A stretch of 36,495 nucleotides of DNA from Draconibacterium sp. (GTDB lineage Bacteria > Bacteroidota > Bacteroidia > Bacteroidales > Prolixibacteraceae). A model generated the notes under the pieces. That model was not told the DNA's origin. It saw only the letters and a list, made by a program, of their open reading frames with translations, and made no database searches. The DNA lies in contig JALUZN010000106.1 of assembly GCA_027011835.1 (NCBI GenBank), positions 1-36,495 of the forward strand, read 5' to 3'. This document shows positions 24,810-33,970 of this stretch, piece after piece (positions within the stretch are counted from its first letter, which is position 1; each line of letters opens with the position of its first letter). Both the position numbers and the translations under genes were made by a program.

Positions 24810-25517
24810 TTAATAAACTGGGTTTTCGTTAATTATATCCGATTCAACTTCGCCGTCTTTTAGTCTGATAATGCGGTGTGCATGCTCTGCAATATCCTCT
24901 TCGTGGGTAACCATAACCAGCGTATTTCCTCTTTTATGAATGTCGGCAAAAAGTTTCATTATCTCTTCCGAAATTTTCGAGTCGAGGTTTCCTGTGGGTT
25001 CGTCGGCAAGTAATAGTGCCGGATTATTTACCAATGCACGAGCTATGGCAACCCGCTGCCGTTGTCCACCCGAAAGCTCATTGGGGCGGTGTGTCATCCT
25101 GTCCGCCAGTCCAACATCTACCAGTGTCTCTTCAGCCATCTGTAGTCGTTTCGATTTCCGTATGCCTGCATAAACGAGTGGGAGCATTACATTTTCTAAT
25201 GCTGTATTTCGCGGTAATAAATTAAACACCTGAAAGATAAAACCAATCTCCGAGTTTCTGATTTCGGCCAGTTTATCGTCTGTCATCCTGCTTACGTCTT
25301 TCCCGTTCAAAATATATTTCCCGCTTGTTGGTGTGTCTAAACAACCTATAATATTCATTAATGTGGATTTCCCCGACCCTGAAGCTCCCATAATGGCTAC
25401 ATATTCACCTTTGTAAATATCGATAGAAACCGAACGTAGCGCGCGAACCACCTGTGTGCCAACCTGATAGTTTTTTACAATTGATTCTAAATGGATGATT
25501 TTCTCTTTTTTGCTCAT
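24810..25517 (-). CDS. ABC transporter ATP-binding protein, LolD/MacB type
   Basis: The 235-residue ATPase has Walker A GASGSGKS (44-51), the Q-loop at Gln96, signature LSGGQ (148-152), Walker B LLLADE (168-173) and a D-loop GNLDS. The sequence pattern (VVRALRSVSIDIYKGEYVAIMG, GFIFQVFNLLP) fits the LolD/MacB branch that drives lipoprotein release or mechano-transmission in envelope processes. No permease gene is adjacent, so the partner is elsewhere. It lies upstream of pduO by 5 bases and is divergent from recG across a ~200-base gap. Confidence 0.9.
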   Translation of the reverse strand: MSKKEKIIHLESIVKNYQVGTQVVRALRSVSIDIYKGEYVAIMGASGSGKSTLMNIIGCLDTPTSGKYILNGKDVSRMTDDKLAEIRNSEIGFIFQVFNLLPRNTALENVMLPLVYAGIRKSKRLQMAEETLVDVGLADRMTHRPNELSGGQRQRVAIARALVNNPALLLADEPTGNLDSKISEEIMKLFADIHKRGNTLVMVTHEEDIAEHAHRIIRLKDGEVESDIINENPVY

Positions 25518-25684
25518 GTGTTTAATTTTTTAATCAGTAGAATGATTGCCGGTTAAATTACAATATTGTTGTGAATTAATATAACGCATAAAAACTGGTT
25601 TTCGTATTTTTTCTAAATACAGAAAATCTCTACCAGCTGAAACAAAAATTATGCCCGTTTAACTTAATTTTTTATTTTTCGTGC

Positions 25685-25715
25685 TTTTTTCGGAGAAAAG
25701 GTTTGAGTATATTTG
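25685..25715 (+). promoter_or_regulatory. recG promoter at the start codon
   Basis: TTTT (25685-25688), a 19-base spacer and TATATTTG (25708-25715, full match to TAnnTTTG). The chosen recG ATG is at 25720, only 5 bases after the -7 box, so the transcript would be nearly leaderless. Confidence 0.5.
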
Positions 25716-25719
25716 TTTT

Positions 25720-27822
25720 ATGGCAGAATTCCTCGATCAGGAGATAAAATATTTACCGGGAGTGGGGCCGAAAAGGGCGGAACTTTTGTATAAAGAGTTA
25801 AAACTGAAAACTTTTCGCGATTTAATTTATTACTTCCCCTATAAATATATCGACCGAACAAAATTCTACTCTATTTCCGAAATTCATGCGCAAATGCCCT
25901 ACATTCAGGTAAAAGGGAAAATACGCTCTTTTGAAAGTGTTGGGACAGGAAGGAAGGAGCGGTTAACAGCAAATTTTTACGACAATACAGGAAGTATTGA
26001 ATTAATTTGGTTTCGAGGTATAAAATGGCAAAAAGAAAATTTAAAACTGAATAAAGAGTATGTTGTTTTTGGAAAACCTTCGCAGTTTGGAAAACGATTA
26101 AATCTGGTTCATCCCGAGATGGAAACACTGGAAGAGCAGCAACTAAAACCTGCCGGGCTTTTTCAAGGGTACTACCACACTACCGAAAATATGAAAAAGA
26201 GTTTTCTGAATTCGAGAACAATCAACAAAATTCAACTTACTCTTATTCAGCTTGCTAAAGGGAAAATTAGGGAGACTCTTCCTGCCCGGCTTGTGGAGCG
26301 ACTGAAACTGTATTCACTCGAAAAATCGTTAATTGCCATTCATAAACCTGAAAACACAATCGAATTGAAAAATGCAACATTCAGACTGAAATTTGAAGAG
26401 TTGTTTTTTATTCAACTGAAAATACTTGCCTTAAAACATAAGCGCGAAAAGAAGTTTAAAGGCTTCTATTTCAAAAAGGTGGGATATAATTTCAATAAAT
26501 TTTATACCGATTTTTTACCTTTCGAACTTACCGGAGCACAAAAAAAAGTTATTAAAGAGATAAGGGTTGATGTGAACCGGGGTACACAAATGAACCGGCT
26601 TTTGCAGGGCGATGTTGGAAGCGGGAAAACATTGGTGGCACTTATGATTATGCTGCTTGCCATGGATAACGGATTTCAGAGTTGTTTAATGGCCCCTACC
26701 GAAATTCTTGCTCAACAACATTTTCAGTCGCTCTCTAAATTTTTAGATGGAATGAATGTTCGAATTGAACTGTTAACCGGATCGACAAAAGCAAAAGAGC
26801 GAAAAGGATTACATGCTGCTTTGAAATCGGGAGAGATTCAAGTGTTAATTGGTACGCATGCATTAATTGAAGATGTGGTTGTTTTTAAAAACCTCGGGTT
26901 GGTGGTTATCGACGAGCAGCACCGGTTTGGTGTGGCACAGCGAGCAAAACTCTGGAAGAAAAACGAACTCATTCCTCCACATGTTTTGGTTATGACGGCG
27001 ACACCCATTCCGCGAACGCTGGCAATGACCGTTTATGGCGACCTCGATGTGTCGGTAATCGACGAGTTGCCTCCCGGCAGAAAACCTATTCAAACCATGC
27101 ATTTTTTTGAGAATAAACGTGGGCAATTGAATAACTTTTTACGACAGCAGCTTGCAAAAGGGGCACAAATATATATTGTATTTCCACTTATTTCAGAATC
27201 GGAAAAAATGGATTTGAAAAATCTGGAAGAGGGATACCGTCATATTACTGAGGTTTTCCCTGATGTTAAAGTGGGTATGGTGCACGGCAAAATGAAACCG
27301 GCGATAAAGGAGAGTGCTATGCAGGCTTTTAAGCGGGGCGAAACGCAAATAATGGTGGCAACAACCGTTATTGAAGTTGGTGTTGATGTGCCGAACGCAA
27401 CAATTATGGTTATTGAGAGTGCCGAGCGGTTTGGCCTTTCGCAGCTGCACCAACTGCGGGGCAGAGTAGGGCGGGGGGCAAATCAGTCGTACTGCATTTT
27501 AATGTCGTCGTATAAAATTGGCAGCGAAAGTAAATTGCGGCTCGAAACAATGGTGCGTACAAACGACGGATTCGAAATTGCCGAAGTTGATATGAAATTA
27601 CGAGGCCCGGGAGAGATTGACGGGACTCAACAGAGTGGAATAGGATTCGACCTTAAAATTGCTAACCTCGGGAAAGATGGCGAGATTTTACAACTGGCAC
27701 GAAATGTTGCCATCGATATTCTGGATGATGACCCGGTTCTGCAAAAGGAGGAAAACAGGCTCTTGTTAAGTTATTTAATGAGTTCGAAAGAGACTAAATT
27801 CAGTTGGAGTTCGATAAGTTAA
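25720..27822 (+). CDS. recG: ATP-dependent DNA helicase RecG
   Basis: RecG reverses stalled replication forks and branch-migrates Holliday junctions. The ATG at 25720 gives 700 residues starting MAEFLDQEIKYLPGVGPKR; a GTG at 25681 would add 13 residues but overlaps the promoter. The wedge/OB domain fills the N-terminal third. The helicase motifs are complete: Walker A GDVGSGKT (297-304), DEQH at residues 398-401, TATPIPRTLAMTVYGDLD, and the C-terminal QLRGRVGRG. The length is close to the usual ~690. A bidirectional terminator follows immediately. Confidence 0.95.
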   Translation: MAEFLDQEIKYLPGVGPKRAELLYKELKLKTFRDLIYYFPYKYIDRTKFYSISEIHAQMPYIQVKGKIRSFESVGTGRKERLTANFYDNTGSIELIWFRGIKWQKENLKLNKEYVVFGKPSQFGKRLNLVHPEMETLEEQQLKPAGLFQGYYHTTENMKKSFLNSRTINKIQLTLIQLAKGKIRETLPARLVERLKLYSLEKSLIAIHKPENTIELKNATFRLKFEELFFIQLKILALKHKREKKFKGFYFKKVGYNFNKFYTDFLPFELTGAQKKVIKEIRVDVNRGTQMNRLLQGDVGSGKTLVALMIMLLAMDNGFQSCLMAPTEILAQQHFQSLSKFLDGMNVRIELLTGSTKAKERKGLHAALKSGEIQVLIGTHALIEDVVVFKNLGLVVIDEQHRFGVAQRAKLWKKNELIPPHVLVMTATPIPRTLAMTVYGDLDVSVIDELPPGRKPIQTMHFFENKRGQLNNFLRQQLAKGAQIYIVFPLISESEKMDLKNLEEGYRHITEVFPDVKVGMVHGKMKPAIKESAMQAFKRGETQIMVATTVIEVGVDVPNATIMVIESAERFGLSQLHQLRGRVGRGANQSYCILMSSYKIGSESKLRLETMVRTNDGFEIAEVDMKLRGPGEIDGTQQSGIGFDLKIANLGKDGEILQLARNVAIDILDDDPVLQKEENRLLLSYLMSSKETKFSWSSIS

Positions 27823-27826
27823 AAAA

Positions 27827-27849
27827 AGGCTGCCAAAAATTGACAGCCT
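27827..27849. terminator. Bidirectional terminator after recG
   Basis: A 10-position stem, AGGCTGCCAA against TTGACAGCCT with one mismatch and loop AAA, lies between recG and the convergent barrel gene. On the minus strand it is followed by a run of six T, making it a good terminator for the envelope cluster; on the plus strand the T-run is shorter. Confidence 0.75.
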
Positions 27850-27868
27850 CTTTGTAAATTATTTTTTT

Positions 27869-28372
27869 CTATAGTCCAAACAATATTTTTGCACCAATTT
27901 GCAGATACCCTGAACCAATTGCGTACTTCACTTCTGGTGCAATTGCCAGTTTATCGCTCATTGCTATTTTAGTGCCAATACCAAGGTTTAAACCCACCGA
28001 TGAACTTGAGTAATTTCCACCATAAGAGCCAAATGCTCCTAAATCAACCGTAGGGATTTTATAACTGGCAAATAAAACATTCAACCCAGCAATACCATAT
28101 ATTTTTCCAAAACTGGCTTCTGTAAAATTGTAGTGGGCATCTAAATCTAAAGCACTCCAATTTAAGTACCCTTTCTTAAGAAAATAAGTAAATCCGGCTG
28201 CTGCATCCCAGTCATCGTTAATGGCATATTCTCCGTTTACAGAGATTCCAATGTTACTTATACCTGTTGCGTAAGCAACGCCACCACCGATACTAATTTG
28301 TGCATTTGCCTCATTAAAAGAAAATAACGAAACAATTGCAATTGCTACTAAAACTTTAAGTAAATTTTTCAT
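27869..28372 (-). CDS. Small outer-membrane beta-barrel protein
   Basis: The 167-residue product has a signal peptide (MKNLLKVLVAIAIVSLFSFNEANA) and a mature part of eight or so amphipathic strands rich in Gly, Tyr and Ser, such as ISIGGGVAYATG and VGLNLGIGTKIAMSDKLAI, ending in LQIGAKILFGL. This is the small OmpX/OmpW-like porin-family fold (outer membrane beta-barrel). The function is unknown. It is the last gene of the minus-strand envelope cluster, 112 bases below the next upstream gene. Confidence 0.75.
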   Translation of the reverse strand: MKNLLKVLVAIAIVSLFSFNEANAQISIGGGVAYATGISNIGISVNGEYAINDDWDAAAGFTYFLKKGYLNWSALDLDAHYNFTEASFGKIYGIAGLNVLFASYKIPTVDLGAFGSYGGNYSSSSVGLNLGIGTKIAMSDKLAIAPEVKYAIGSGYLQIGAKILFGL

Positions 28373-28484
28373 AATTAAATGTTTAAATGATTAATATTAG
28401 ATATTATTTGCAATTTTTTTGCAATGTTAATATTTTTAATGTAAAATTAATTGATTATAATTTTTAGTTTTCAACTGTAAGTTA

Positions 28485-29690
28485 TTAATAAATTATTTTC
28501 ACCAGTTCGAATACAAAGAAATGTCCAAAATCTCCAGGTGTATCTTTTATTGCTTTTGCAACTATTCCAGGCTTATCGTTTATCATCCATAGTTTAATTT
28601 TCTCGTCGAAATCGCCGGTAGCCTCAACAACCGTGCAATTAAAAGTGCCTGCCGGAGTTGTAATTTCTTCCTCGCCTGCAACCCTGAACGAGTTATCTTC
28701 GAACGGAAAAATTGGATTGTTGGAGTCCGATTTAATTACGGGCATCTCTTCGTCGTCGGAAATAGAAGTCCTGTCGATGCCTTTAAAAATGTTATCGAAA
28801 GTAACGGTTTCGTCATCGCTGTCGACAGCAATATTTGCCGTTAATGTTTTCGTTTCGAATGCATCGATATTGGTGTTTAGAACATTAAAATTATACACCA
28901 GCTGTTTCACCTTACTTAGCGATTCTAATATGCTATAATAATCTTCCCAAGGTAATTTTTCAATGTCTTCCGAATATTTATAATCTCCGTTTTCGTCGTA
29001 AAAATCGTCTTCCGAGAATGTGAGTCGCTCTATTTTTATATCGGGTTTTTCGAATTTTGTAAAGCTGAAAGTTTCCTCTTTGTTTTCAAGTTTTAACTCT
29101 GTTTTATTTATGGCAACTATTTTATTTTGCCCGCGAAATTTCCTTCCCGAAGTCGTTATTATAATGGTTTTATCGGTTCCATTATAAATCCATTCGCCTT
29201 TACTTTTCGAGTTCGAACCGTCTGAACTTTCAGATGATATAAATTTGTTTGGAAGTGTGAATACAATTGAATATACAACTCCGTCAATATTCCCGGTTTT
29301 CCAGATTCCTTCGAGTCCCGAGTTCTCGTTTTCAGCTTTTATCTTTTCCTCGTCGAGTTTTATAAAGAACATTTTTACTTTCGGCCCTTTTAAAATCAAC
29401 TCTTCAGCATTAAGCTTTTCAACTTTTCTTTCTCCTGAAAACTCTTTAATCATTTCCGATTCGATGGTGAAAAGTTTCTTCTTTTTGTCGTACTTCCAGG
29501 TGCCAAAAACCGTGCCTCCCATTTCGGCATATCCGTCTTCTCTGAAATTCACATCGCTATAAACATCTTCTGTTTTTTCGCCCATTTCAACTTTTGTAAA
29601 AAGCCACTTACCGGTTACCGGTACATTTTTCGCTATTAAACCGGTTGAACCCAGAAGAACAATAAGTAGTAATAAATAAATTTGTCTCAT
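28485..29690 (-). CDS. Secreted protein of unknown function with lipocalin-like repeats
   Basis: The 401-residue protein starts with a signal peptide (MRQIYLLLLIVLLGSTGLIA). Two similar ~100-residue units can be seen, VTGKWLFTKVEMG and LEGIWKTGNIDG, each followed by a strand-rich stretch resembling the lipocalin-like folds in Bacteroidota secreted proteins. The C-terminal part has AGEEEITTPAGTFNCTVVEA and FDEKIKLWMINDKPGIVAK, which resemble DUF3108-type repeats. I do not recognise a known family with certainty. It is 22 bases downstream of the 29713-30795 gene and likely in the same operon. Confidence 0.6.
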   Translation of the reverse strand: MRQIYLLLLIVLLGSTGLIAKNVPVTGKWLFTKVEMGEKTEDVYSDVNFREDGYAEMGGTVFGTWKYDKKKKLFTIESEMIKEFSGERKVEKLNAEELILKGPKVKMFFIKLDEEKIKAENENSGLEGIWKTGNIDGVVYSIVFTLPNKFISSESSDGSNSKSKGEWIYNGTDKTIIITTSGRKFRGQNKIVAINKTELKLENKEETFSFTKFEKPDIKIERLTFSEDDFYDENGDYKYSEDIEKLPWEDYYSILESLSKVKQLVYNFNVLNTNIDAFETKTLTANIAVDSDDETVTFDNIFKGIDRTSISDDEEMPVIKSDSNNPIFPFEDNSFRVAGEEEITTPAGTFNCTVVEATGDFDEKIKLWMINDKPGIVAKAIKDTPGDFGHFFVFELVKIIY

Positions 29691-29712
29691 AATAATTATT
29701 TTTGCGTCCGTT

Positions 29713-30795
29713 TTACCATCCTAAAATCAGGCATTTTGCTTTGCCTTTTGGTGTTATTTCTATTTTTAAACGATTCTTGTTTTGAACAAAATCGAAATCA
29801 TCTTTTAGCAACTCGTTTGTTTCGGCAGAATACTTTTTTATTGTTCCATCGGAATTAAAGACAACGTATCGAAAATTAAATCCGTTTTTGTCGATTTCGT
29901 TTATCTGCAACTTTCCAAAACTTCCATCGTTAGTTTCGAAAATGGCCGTTGAATAACGAGGCAGTTCTGTCTTGTCGCTCAACAAAAACTGCTGTTGCGA
30001 TTTTATTAAGCGGTTGTCTATTTTGTTATAATCGTTATCTCCTTCAATAGTCACTTTCTCTCCATTTGGAGTGAAATACTCGAAATTGTCGCAGCTTTGC
30101 AGACTGCCTGTGCTGAACGTTACTTTTGTGTTGCCCTTTGTTTTGCTGTCATTTTTTGTGGTATTCGAAAAATCAAGTTCAAGCCCCGAATATCCCTGAT
30201 AAGTGTCGGACGAGATATATTTTACATCTTGTGGAATAGCGAATTTTTCAGCAGGAATATCGATATTAATTTTAATACGGGTTGCTTTTTCAACCATCAT
30301 TGTCATAAAAAAAGTTTCGCTTTTTAGTGCAACACCATTCCACGACAGCTTTTTAGCTTTTCCTGCTTTCCATACTTTGCACTCTTTTTCCAAATAGTTT
30401 TCTGTCCCAACAGCTTTAAACCCTTCTGCTTTAATAAGTGCTTCCGAAACATCAGTACATTTTCTATCCTGATTTAGGAGGTAGTAATTGTACGTTTCGT
30501 TTCGTCCGATGGCGACCTCTTTTTTCTGAAGATTGATTGTGTACGCTTTGGTTCCAATCAGGATAATTATTTCGTACTCTTTCTCTTCATTTCCTCCAAA
30601 ATTCAGCTGTTTGTAAATATAATCAGCCTGTTTGTACCCCCAGTCGTCGATGTATTTTACGTGTGTTCCTTTCATCGACGCTTCGTATTTATACTCGATA
30701 ATTGCCGATTTAAAAGGGAACAATTTTACCTTCTGCTCTTGGGCAAAAGGTGTTAACGATGTAAAAACGAGGATAAGAAGGAGTGTAATCTTCAT
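29713..30795 (-). CDS. Secreted protein of unknown function
   Basis: The ATG at 30795 gives 360 residues with a signal peptide (MKITLLLILVFTSLTPFAQ); a TTG at 30825 would add 10 residues and is less likely. The mature part is strand-rich, with SAIIEYKYEASMKGTHVKYIDDWG and a C-terminal repeat-like domain ending KAKCLILGW. No family was recognised with confidence; it may be an outer-membrane-associated or DUF4412-like protein. It starts 34 bases after the upstream lipoprotein gene's stop and is 22 bases from the following gene. Confidence 0.6.
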   Translation of the reverse strand: MKITLLLILVFTSLTPFAQEQKVKLFPFKSAIIEYKYEASMKGTHVKYIDDWGYKQADYIYKQLNFGGNEEKEYEIIILIGTKAYTINLQKKEVAIGRNETYNYYLLNQDRKCTDVSEALIKAEGFKAVGTENYLEKECKVWKAGKAKKLSWNGVALKSETFFMTMMVEKATRIKINIDIPAEKFAIPQDVKYISSDTYQGYSGLELDFSNTTKNDSKTKGNTKVTFSTGSLQSCDNFEYFTPNGEKVTIEGDNDYNKIDNRLIKSQQQFLLSDKTELPRYSTAIFETNDGSFGKLQINEIDKNGFNFRYVVFNSDGTIKKYSAETNELLKDDFDFVQNKNRLKIEITPKGKAKCLILGW

Positions 30796-30829
30796 TCTGC
30801 TTTTTTGAATTCCAGCTGGCAACAACTTT

Positions 30830-31309
30830 TTATTTGTTGTAATATTTGTCGTATTTCGCCTCTATTTCGTTCATTCGTTTTTCGAAACTTAGTTCAACCT
30901 GTTCCAGCGCTTTTAACTGCGTATCGTTAATTATGCCTTGCTCTTCTTTACTTTTTGCATAGTTGTCGAATTTCTCTAGAGTTGCTGCCATTTGTGTGCT
31001 GTTCGAAATAAATTCAACGGCCATTTTTGCCATTTTCATTTTGTCCATCAGCGTTAGGTCTTCGTCTTCTTTATTTAAAACATCTTTCCCGTCAACGGCA
31101 ATTCGTTCAATGTTATCAGAGAATTCGTTAATTGCTTTTTCCGACGATTTAACAAGGTCGACCAGCTCTTTATCGCCCTTAATTTCATTGGGAATTTCTA
31201 TTTTTAGCGGTGGCAGAAAATCGGCATCTCTTTTACGGCCGCTTGAGCACGATGTAATAAAAATGGTAACTAAAAAGAGTGCGATTAAGGTTGTTGTAGT
31301 TCGTTTCAT
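30830..31309 (-). CDS. Lipoprotein, coiled-coil, unknown function
   Basis: The 159-residue protein has a lipoprotein signal with lipobox ITSC (Cys21). The rest is charged and helical, with a Glu/Lys-rich segment and repeated hydrophobic spacing consistent with a coiled coil (AMAVEFISNSTQMAATLEKF...). No known domain is recognised. It probably sits on the inner leaflet of the outer membrane and belongs to the envelope cluster. Confidence 0.7.
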   Translation of the reverse strand: MKRTTTTLIALFLVTIFITSCSSGRKRDADFLPPLKIEIPNEIKGDKELVDLVKSSEKAINEFSDNIERIAVDGKDVLNKEDEDLTLMDKMKMAKMAVEFISNSTQMAATLEKFDNYAKSKEEQGIINDTQLKALEQVELSFEKRMNEIEAKYDKYYNK

Positions 31310-31399
31310 TTTTTGGTTTGCTTAAGTTTTAATAATAATTTTCCTGATACACTATAAAAGTGCATCGAAGATGTTTTGATATTTTTGTTTTTTTTAAGT

Positions 31400-32677
31400 T
31401 TAGAATTTTACAAACTCTACGCGTCTGTTGTTTGCTTTTCCTTCGGCTGTTCCATTGTCGGCGATTGGTTTGCTCTCGCCCCAACCGGTATATTTTAGGC
31501 GGTCGGCAGAAATACCCATACTAATTAAACGTTCCATAACTACTTTTGCCCGGGCTTTCGACAGCTCCAAATTGCTGGCTTCGTCGCCGTCGCTGTCGGT
31601 GTGCCCTTCAACGCTGAATTTTAAGTCGGGTTGTTTTTGCATCAACTTGTAAATGCGATTGATGGGTCCCAAACTTTCTGGTTTGAGTGTAGCCTTGTTT
31701 ACGTCGAATTTAATGCCGTTGACAATAATTTTGCCATCGGATAAAACACGGTCATAATATTTAACACCACCTTTAGCAATGCGGAAGTTTTTAAGAAACA
31801 TATTGTCGTTTCCTGCTTCGACTGTTATTCCTGTTGGATTAACTTCTAAATGCGGAATGTTAATTAAACGAGTATCGTTAAAATATGCTTTGAATTTTCC
31901 TTTCGTATAGGCAATGGAAATATGTTTCCACGAGCCTTCCTTTTCTATCGTCCAACCTACATTTTCCGTTCCGGGGTAATATTTCTCTGACTCACCAAAT
32001 TCCAATGAATGAGGCATTACAGTTAAAGCTTCGTGTGCAGCAGAATTCCTATTGTTCTTTTGATCTCCTAAATAAACCCAAAATCTATTGGCGGTAGAAC
32101 CTCCTTTAGAAAACCACACATCAAATTCAATAGTAAAAATATCGGGGAGGTAATCTTCTTTAGAATTTTTTAAATAAGGTACAATGTATGACCTGTCACT
32201 AATAAACATAATTACAGTTTCACCATTTAATTCGCCTATTTCTACATTACCTTTGTATAAATCCCAACGCGAAGGAAACTCGCCGTTTTCTTCATCGGCA
32301 CTTGGTCCGTCTTCAAAAATAACCTCGTCGCCCGGAACAAAATCGAATTTATCCCATTTTACAGTTGCCGGTGCCGGTGCCGCTTTTTGTGCTGCTGAGT
32401 TTTCGGTTTGTGCTGCTGCACTGTTTTGTTGTGTTGATTGCTGTTGTTGTTCGGCTTGATTGTTGCCTTTTTTCTTCTTTTTCTTCTTTTTAAAAAGGCT
32501 GCCAATGCCCTCCTCCAATTTGTTAAAAGCTTTGTCTATGGCCTCGTCGGCATGTTGGTTGGCTCTTCTGTTTGCCTGGTCATTAACTTTTTTCTTAACA
32601 TCGACTTCTACTTGTGCTGATGATGAGAGAGTAAAAAAAACAAAAATGGAAAGAATAAAAATTAACTTGGTTTTCAT
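31400..32677 (-). CDS. OmpA-family outer-membrane protein with charged linker and LamG-like region
   Basis: The 425-residue protein has a signal peptide, then a charged region with a run of eight lysines (LFKKKKKKKKGNN) and a Q/A-rich linker (~residues 50-110). The middle (~110-300) contains a strand-rich concanavalin/LamG-like region (FTIEFDVWFSK, AYFNDTRLINIPHL). The C-terminal OmpA domain shows NGIKFDVNKATLKPES, VEGHTDSDGDEASNLELSKARA and YTGWGESKPIADN, the peptidoglycan-binding fold. It anchors the outer membrane to the cell wall. The lysine run and low-complexity linker are unusual. It follows the LytTR gene by 100 bases. Confidence 0.82.
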   Translation of the reverse strand: MKTKLIFILSIFVFFTLSSSAQVEVDVKKKVNDQANRRANQHADEAIDKAFNKLEEGIGSLFKKKKKKKKGNNQAEQQQQSTQQNSAAAQTENSAAQKAAPAPATVKWDKFDFVPGDEVIFEDGPSADEENGEFPSRWDLYKGNVEIGELNGETVIMFISDRSYIVPYLKNSKEDYLPDIFTIEFDVWFSKGGSTANRFWVYLGDQKNNRNSAAHEALTVMPHSLEFGESEKYYPGTENVGWTIEKEGSWKHISIAYTKGKFKAYFNDTRLINIPHLEVNPTGITVEAGNDNMFLKNFRIAKGGVKYYDRVLSDGKIIVNGIKFDVNKATLKPESLGPINRIYKLMQKQPDLKFSVEGHTDSDGDEASNLELSKARAKVVMERLISMGISADRLKYTGWGESKPIADNGTAEGKANNRRVEFVKF

Positions 32678-32777
32678 TGTATTCTGTATTAATGGTTTTT
32701 TGTATTTTGTAAATATAAACAGATAAAATTAGTTATTTAATTGAAAACTGAAAACGTTTGGTTTAAATTTGAATCCG

Positions 32778-33113
32778 TTATTTTTTTAGCAGAATTTGTA
32801 ACAGCATTTTCCTCTTTCTTGTCGATGTTGGTATTTCTGTTTTGTCGGTTAAATAGAGTGTAAATGAATTTTGCTTGTCGATTTTTGTAATGTGCTCGAG
32901 GTTTACAAGATACGACTGGTGCGAACGGAAAAAAGAGGCTCCTGCGAGCTGTCTCTCGTATTCTTTAATATTTTTCGAAACCATTATTGGTTCACGGTTA
33001 ACTAAATAAAAAGTAGTATAGCTGTTTTCGCTTTTGCAATACAAAATGTTTTCGAGCAGAATAAAATGTATTGCATCGTTTGTGTTTAAAACAATACGCT
33101 TGCCGTTTGCCAT
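32778..33113 (-). CDS. Stand-alone LytTR DNA-binding protein
   Basis: The ATG at 33113 gives 111 residues; a TTG at 33143 was not chosen. The sequence is a LytTR DNA-binding domain without a receiver domain. It strongly resembles the LytTR half of the regulator at 33221: both contain ILYC(K/Q)S(E/D)NSYTTFYL, VSK(N/S)IKEY, FFR(S/T)HQSYLVNL and EIP(T/V)S. The similarity extends into the ~30 bases after the stop codon, suggesting a tandem duplication. As an output domain without a phospho-acceptor it might compete with or modulate the full regulator at shared promoters. Confidence 0.8.
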   Translation of the reverse strand: MANGKRIVLNTNDAIHFILLENILYCKSENSYTTFYLVNREPIMVSKNIKEYERQLAGASFFRSHQSYLVNLEHITKIDKQNSFTLYLTDKTEIPTSTRKRKMLLQILLKK

Positions 33114-33220
33114 AACTGTTTTTGTTTCGAATATAAAGAACAATTATTTATAAACTCGCTAAGAATTTGAAACCGTTGGACTTGAGTTTGAATTCGACCT
33201 GAAATCAGAAGAATATAAAA

Positions 33221-33970
33221 TCAGAGATTGCTTAAACGTTTAATCAGAGATTTCTTTTGTCTGATTGAAACAGGAATCTCTCTTTTATTTTTCATAATAA
33301 CAAAACCTCCATCTGACTTATCGACCTTTTTAATGAAATTAAGATTGACCAAATAGGATTGATGTGTCCTGAAAAAATTGTACTCGTTTAATAACTCATC
33401 GTACTCTTTTATGCTTTTCGATACTGTAATCTTTTCGTTGTCGGTTAAATAAAATGTGGTGTAGCTGTTGTCGCTTTGGCAATAAAGAATGTCGGCAATA
33501 TCGACAATGTTTAACGATTCGGTAGTTTTTAGTACCAGCTTTTTGCTTTGTGTCTCTTTTTTAAACGACTCCATTAAAATGTCGGATTGTACCGATGTGT
33601 CTGATTTTGCTTTTATCTCGTTAACGGCACGTTTTATGGCGTGTTGGAATTCAATTTCGTTAACCGGTTTTAGAATGTAATCGAGCGCACTGTATTTTAT
33701 TGCTTTAATGGCATACGAGTCGAATCCGGTAATAAAAACCACTTTAAAAGTGTATGGACGTAATTTTTGCAGAACTTCAAATCCTGTTCCTTCTTTAATT
33801 GCAATGTCGAGCAGAACTAAGTCGGGTTGATTGTGGTTGATTGTGTCGACTGCACTGCTAACCGAGTTTGCAATGCCAACTACTTTAATCTCAGGGAAAT
33901 ATTCGGCAAGTAGTTGTTTGTTAACGTCCTGCAGGGTTGGTTCGTCGTCTATAATTACGGCTTTAATCAT
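33221..33970 (-). CDS. LytTR-family response regulator
   Basis: The 249-residue protein has an N-terminal receiver domain with Asp8-Asp9, phospho-acceptor Asp55 (LVLLDIAI), Thr81 and Lys101, and a C-terminal LytTR DNA-binding domain (~140-245). It overlaps the kinase gene by 8 bases and is presumably its cognate regulator. LytTR regulators bind direct repeats upstream of targets and usually control envelope, competence or virulence genes. Confidence 0.93.
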   Translation of the reverse strand: MIKAVIIDDEPTLQDVNKQLLAEYFPEIKVVGIANSVSSAVDTINHNQPDLVLLDIAIKEGTGFEVLQKLRPYTFKVVFITGFDSYAIKAIKYSALDYILKPVNEIEFQHAIKRAVNEIKAKSDTSVQSDILMESFKKETQSKKLVLKTTESLNIVDIADILYCQSDNSYTTFYLTDNEKITVSKSIKEYDELLNEYNFFRTHQSYLVNLNFIKKVDKSDGGFVIMKNKREIPVSIRQKKSLIKRLSNL

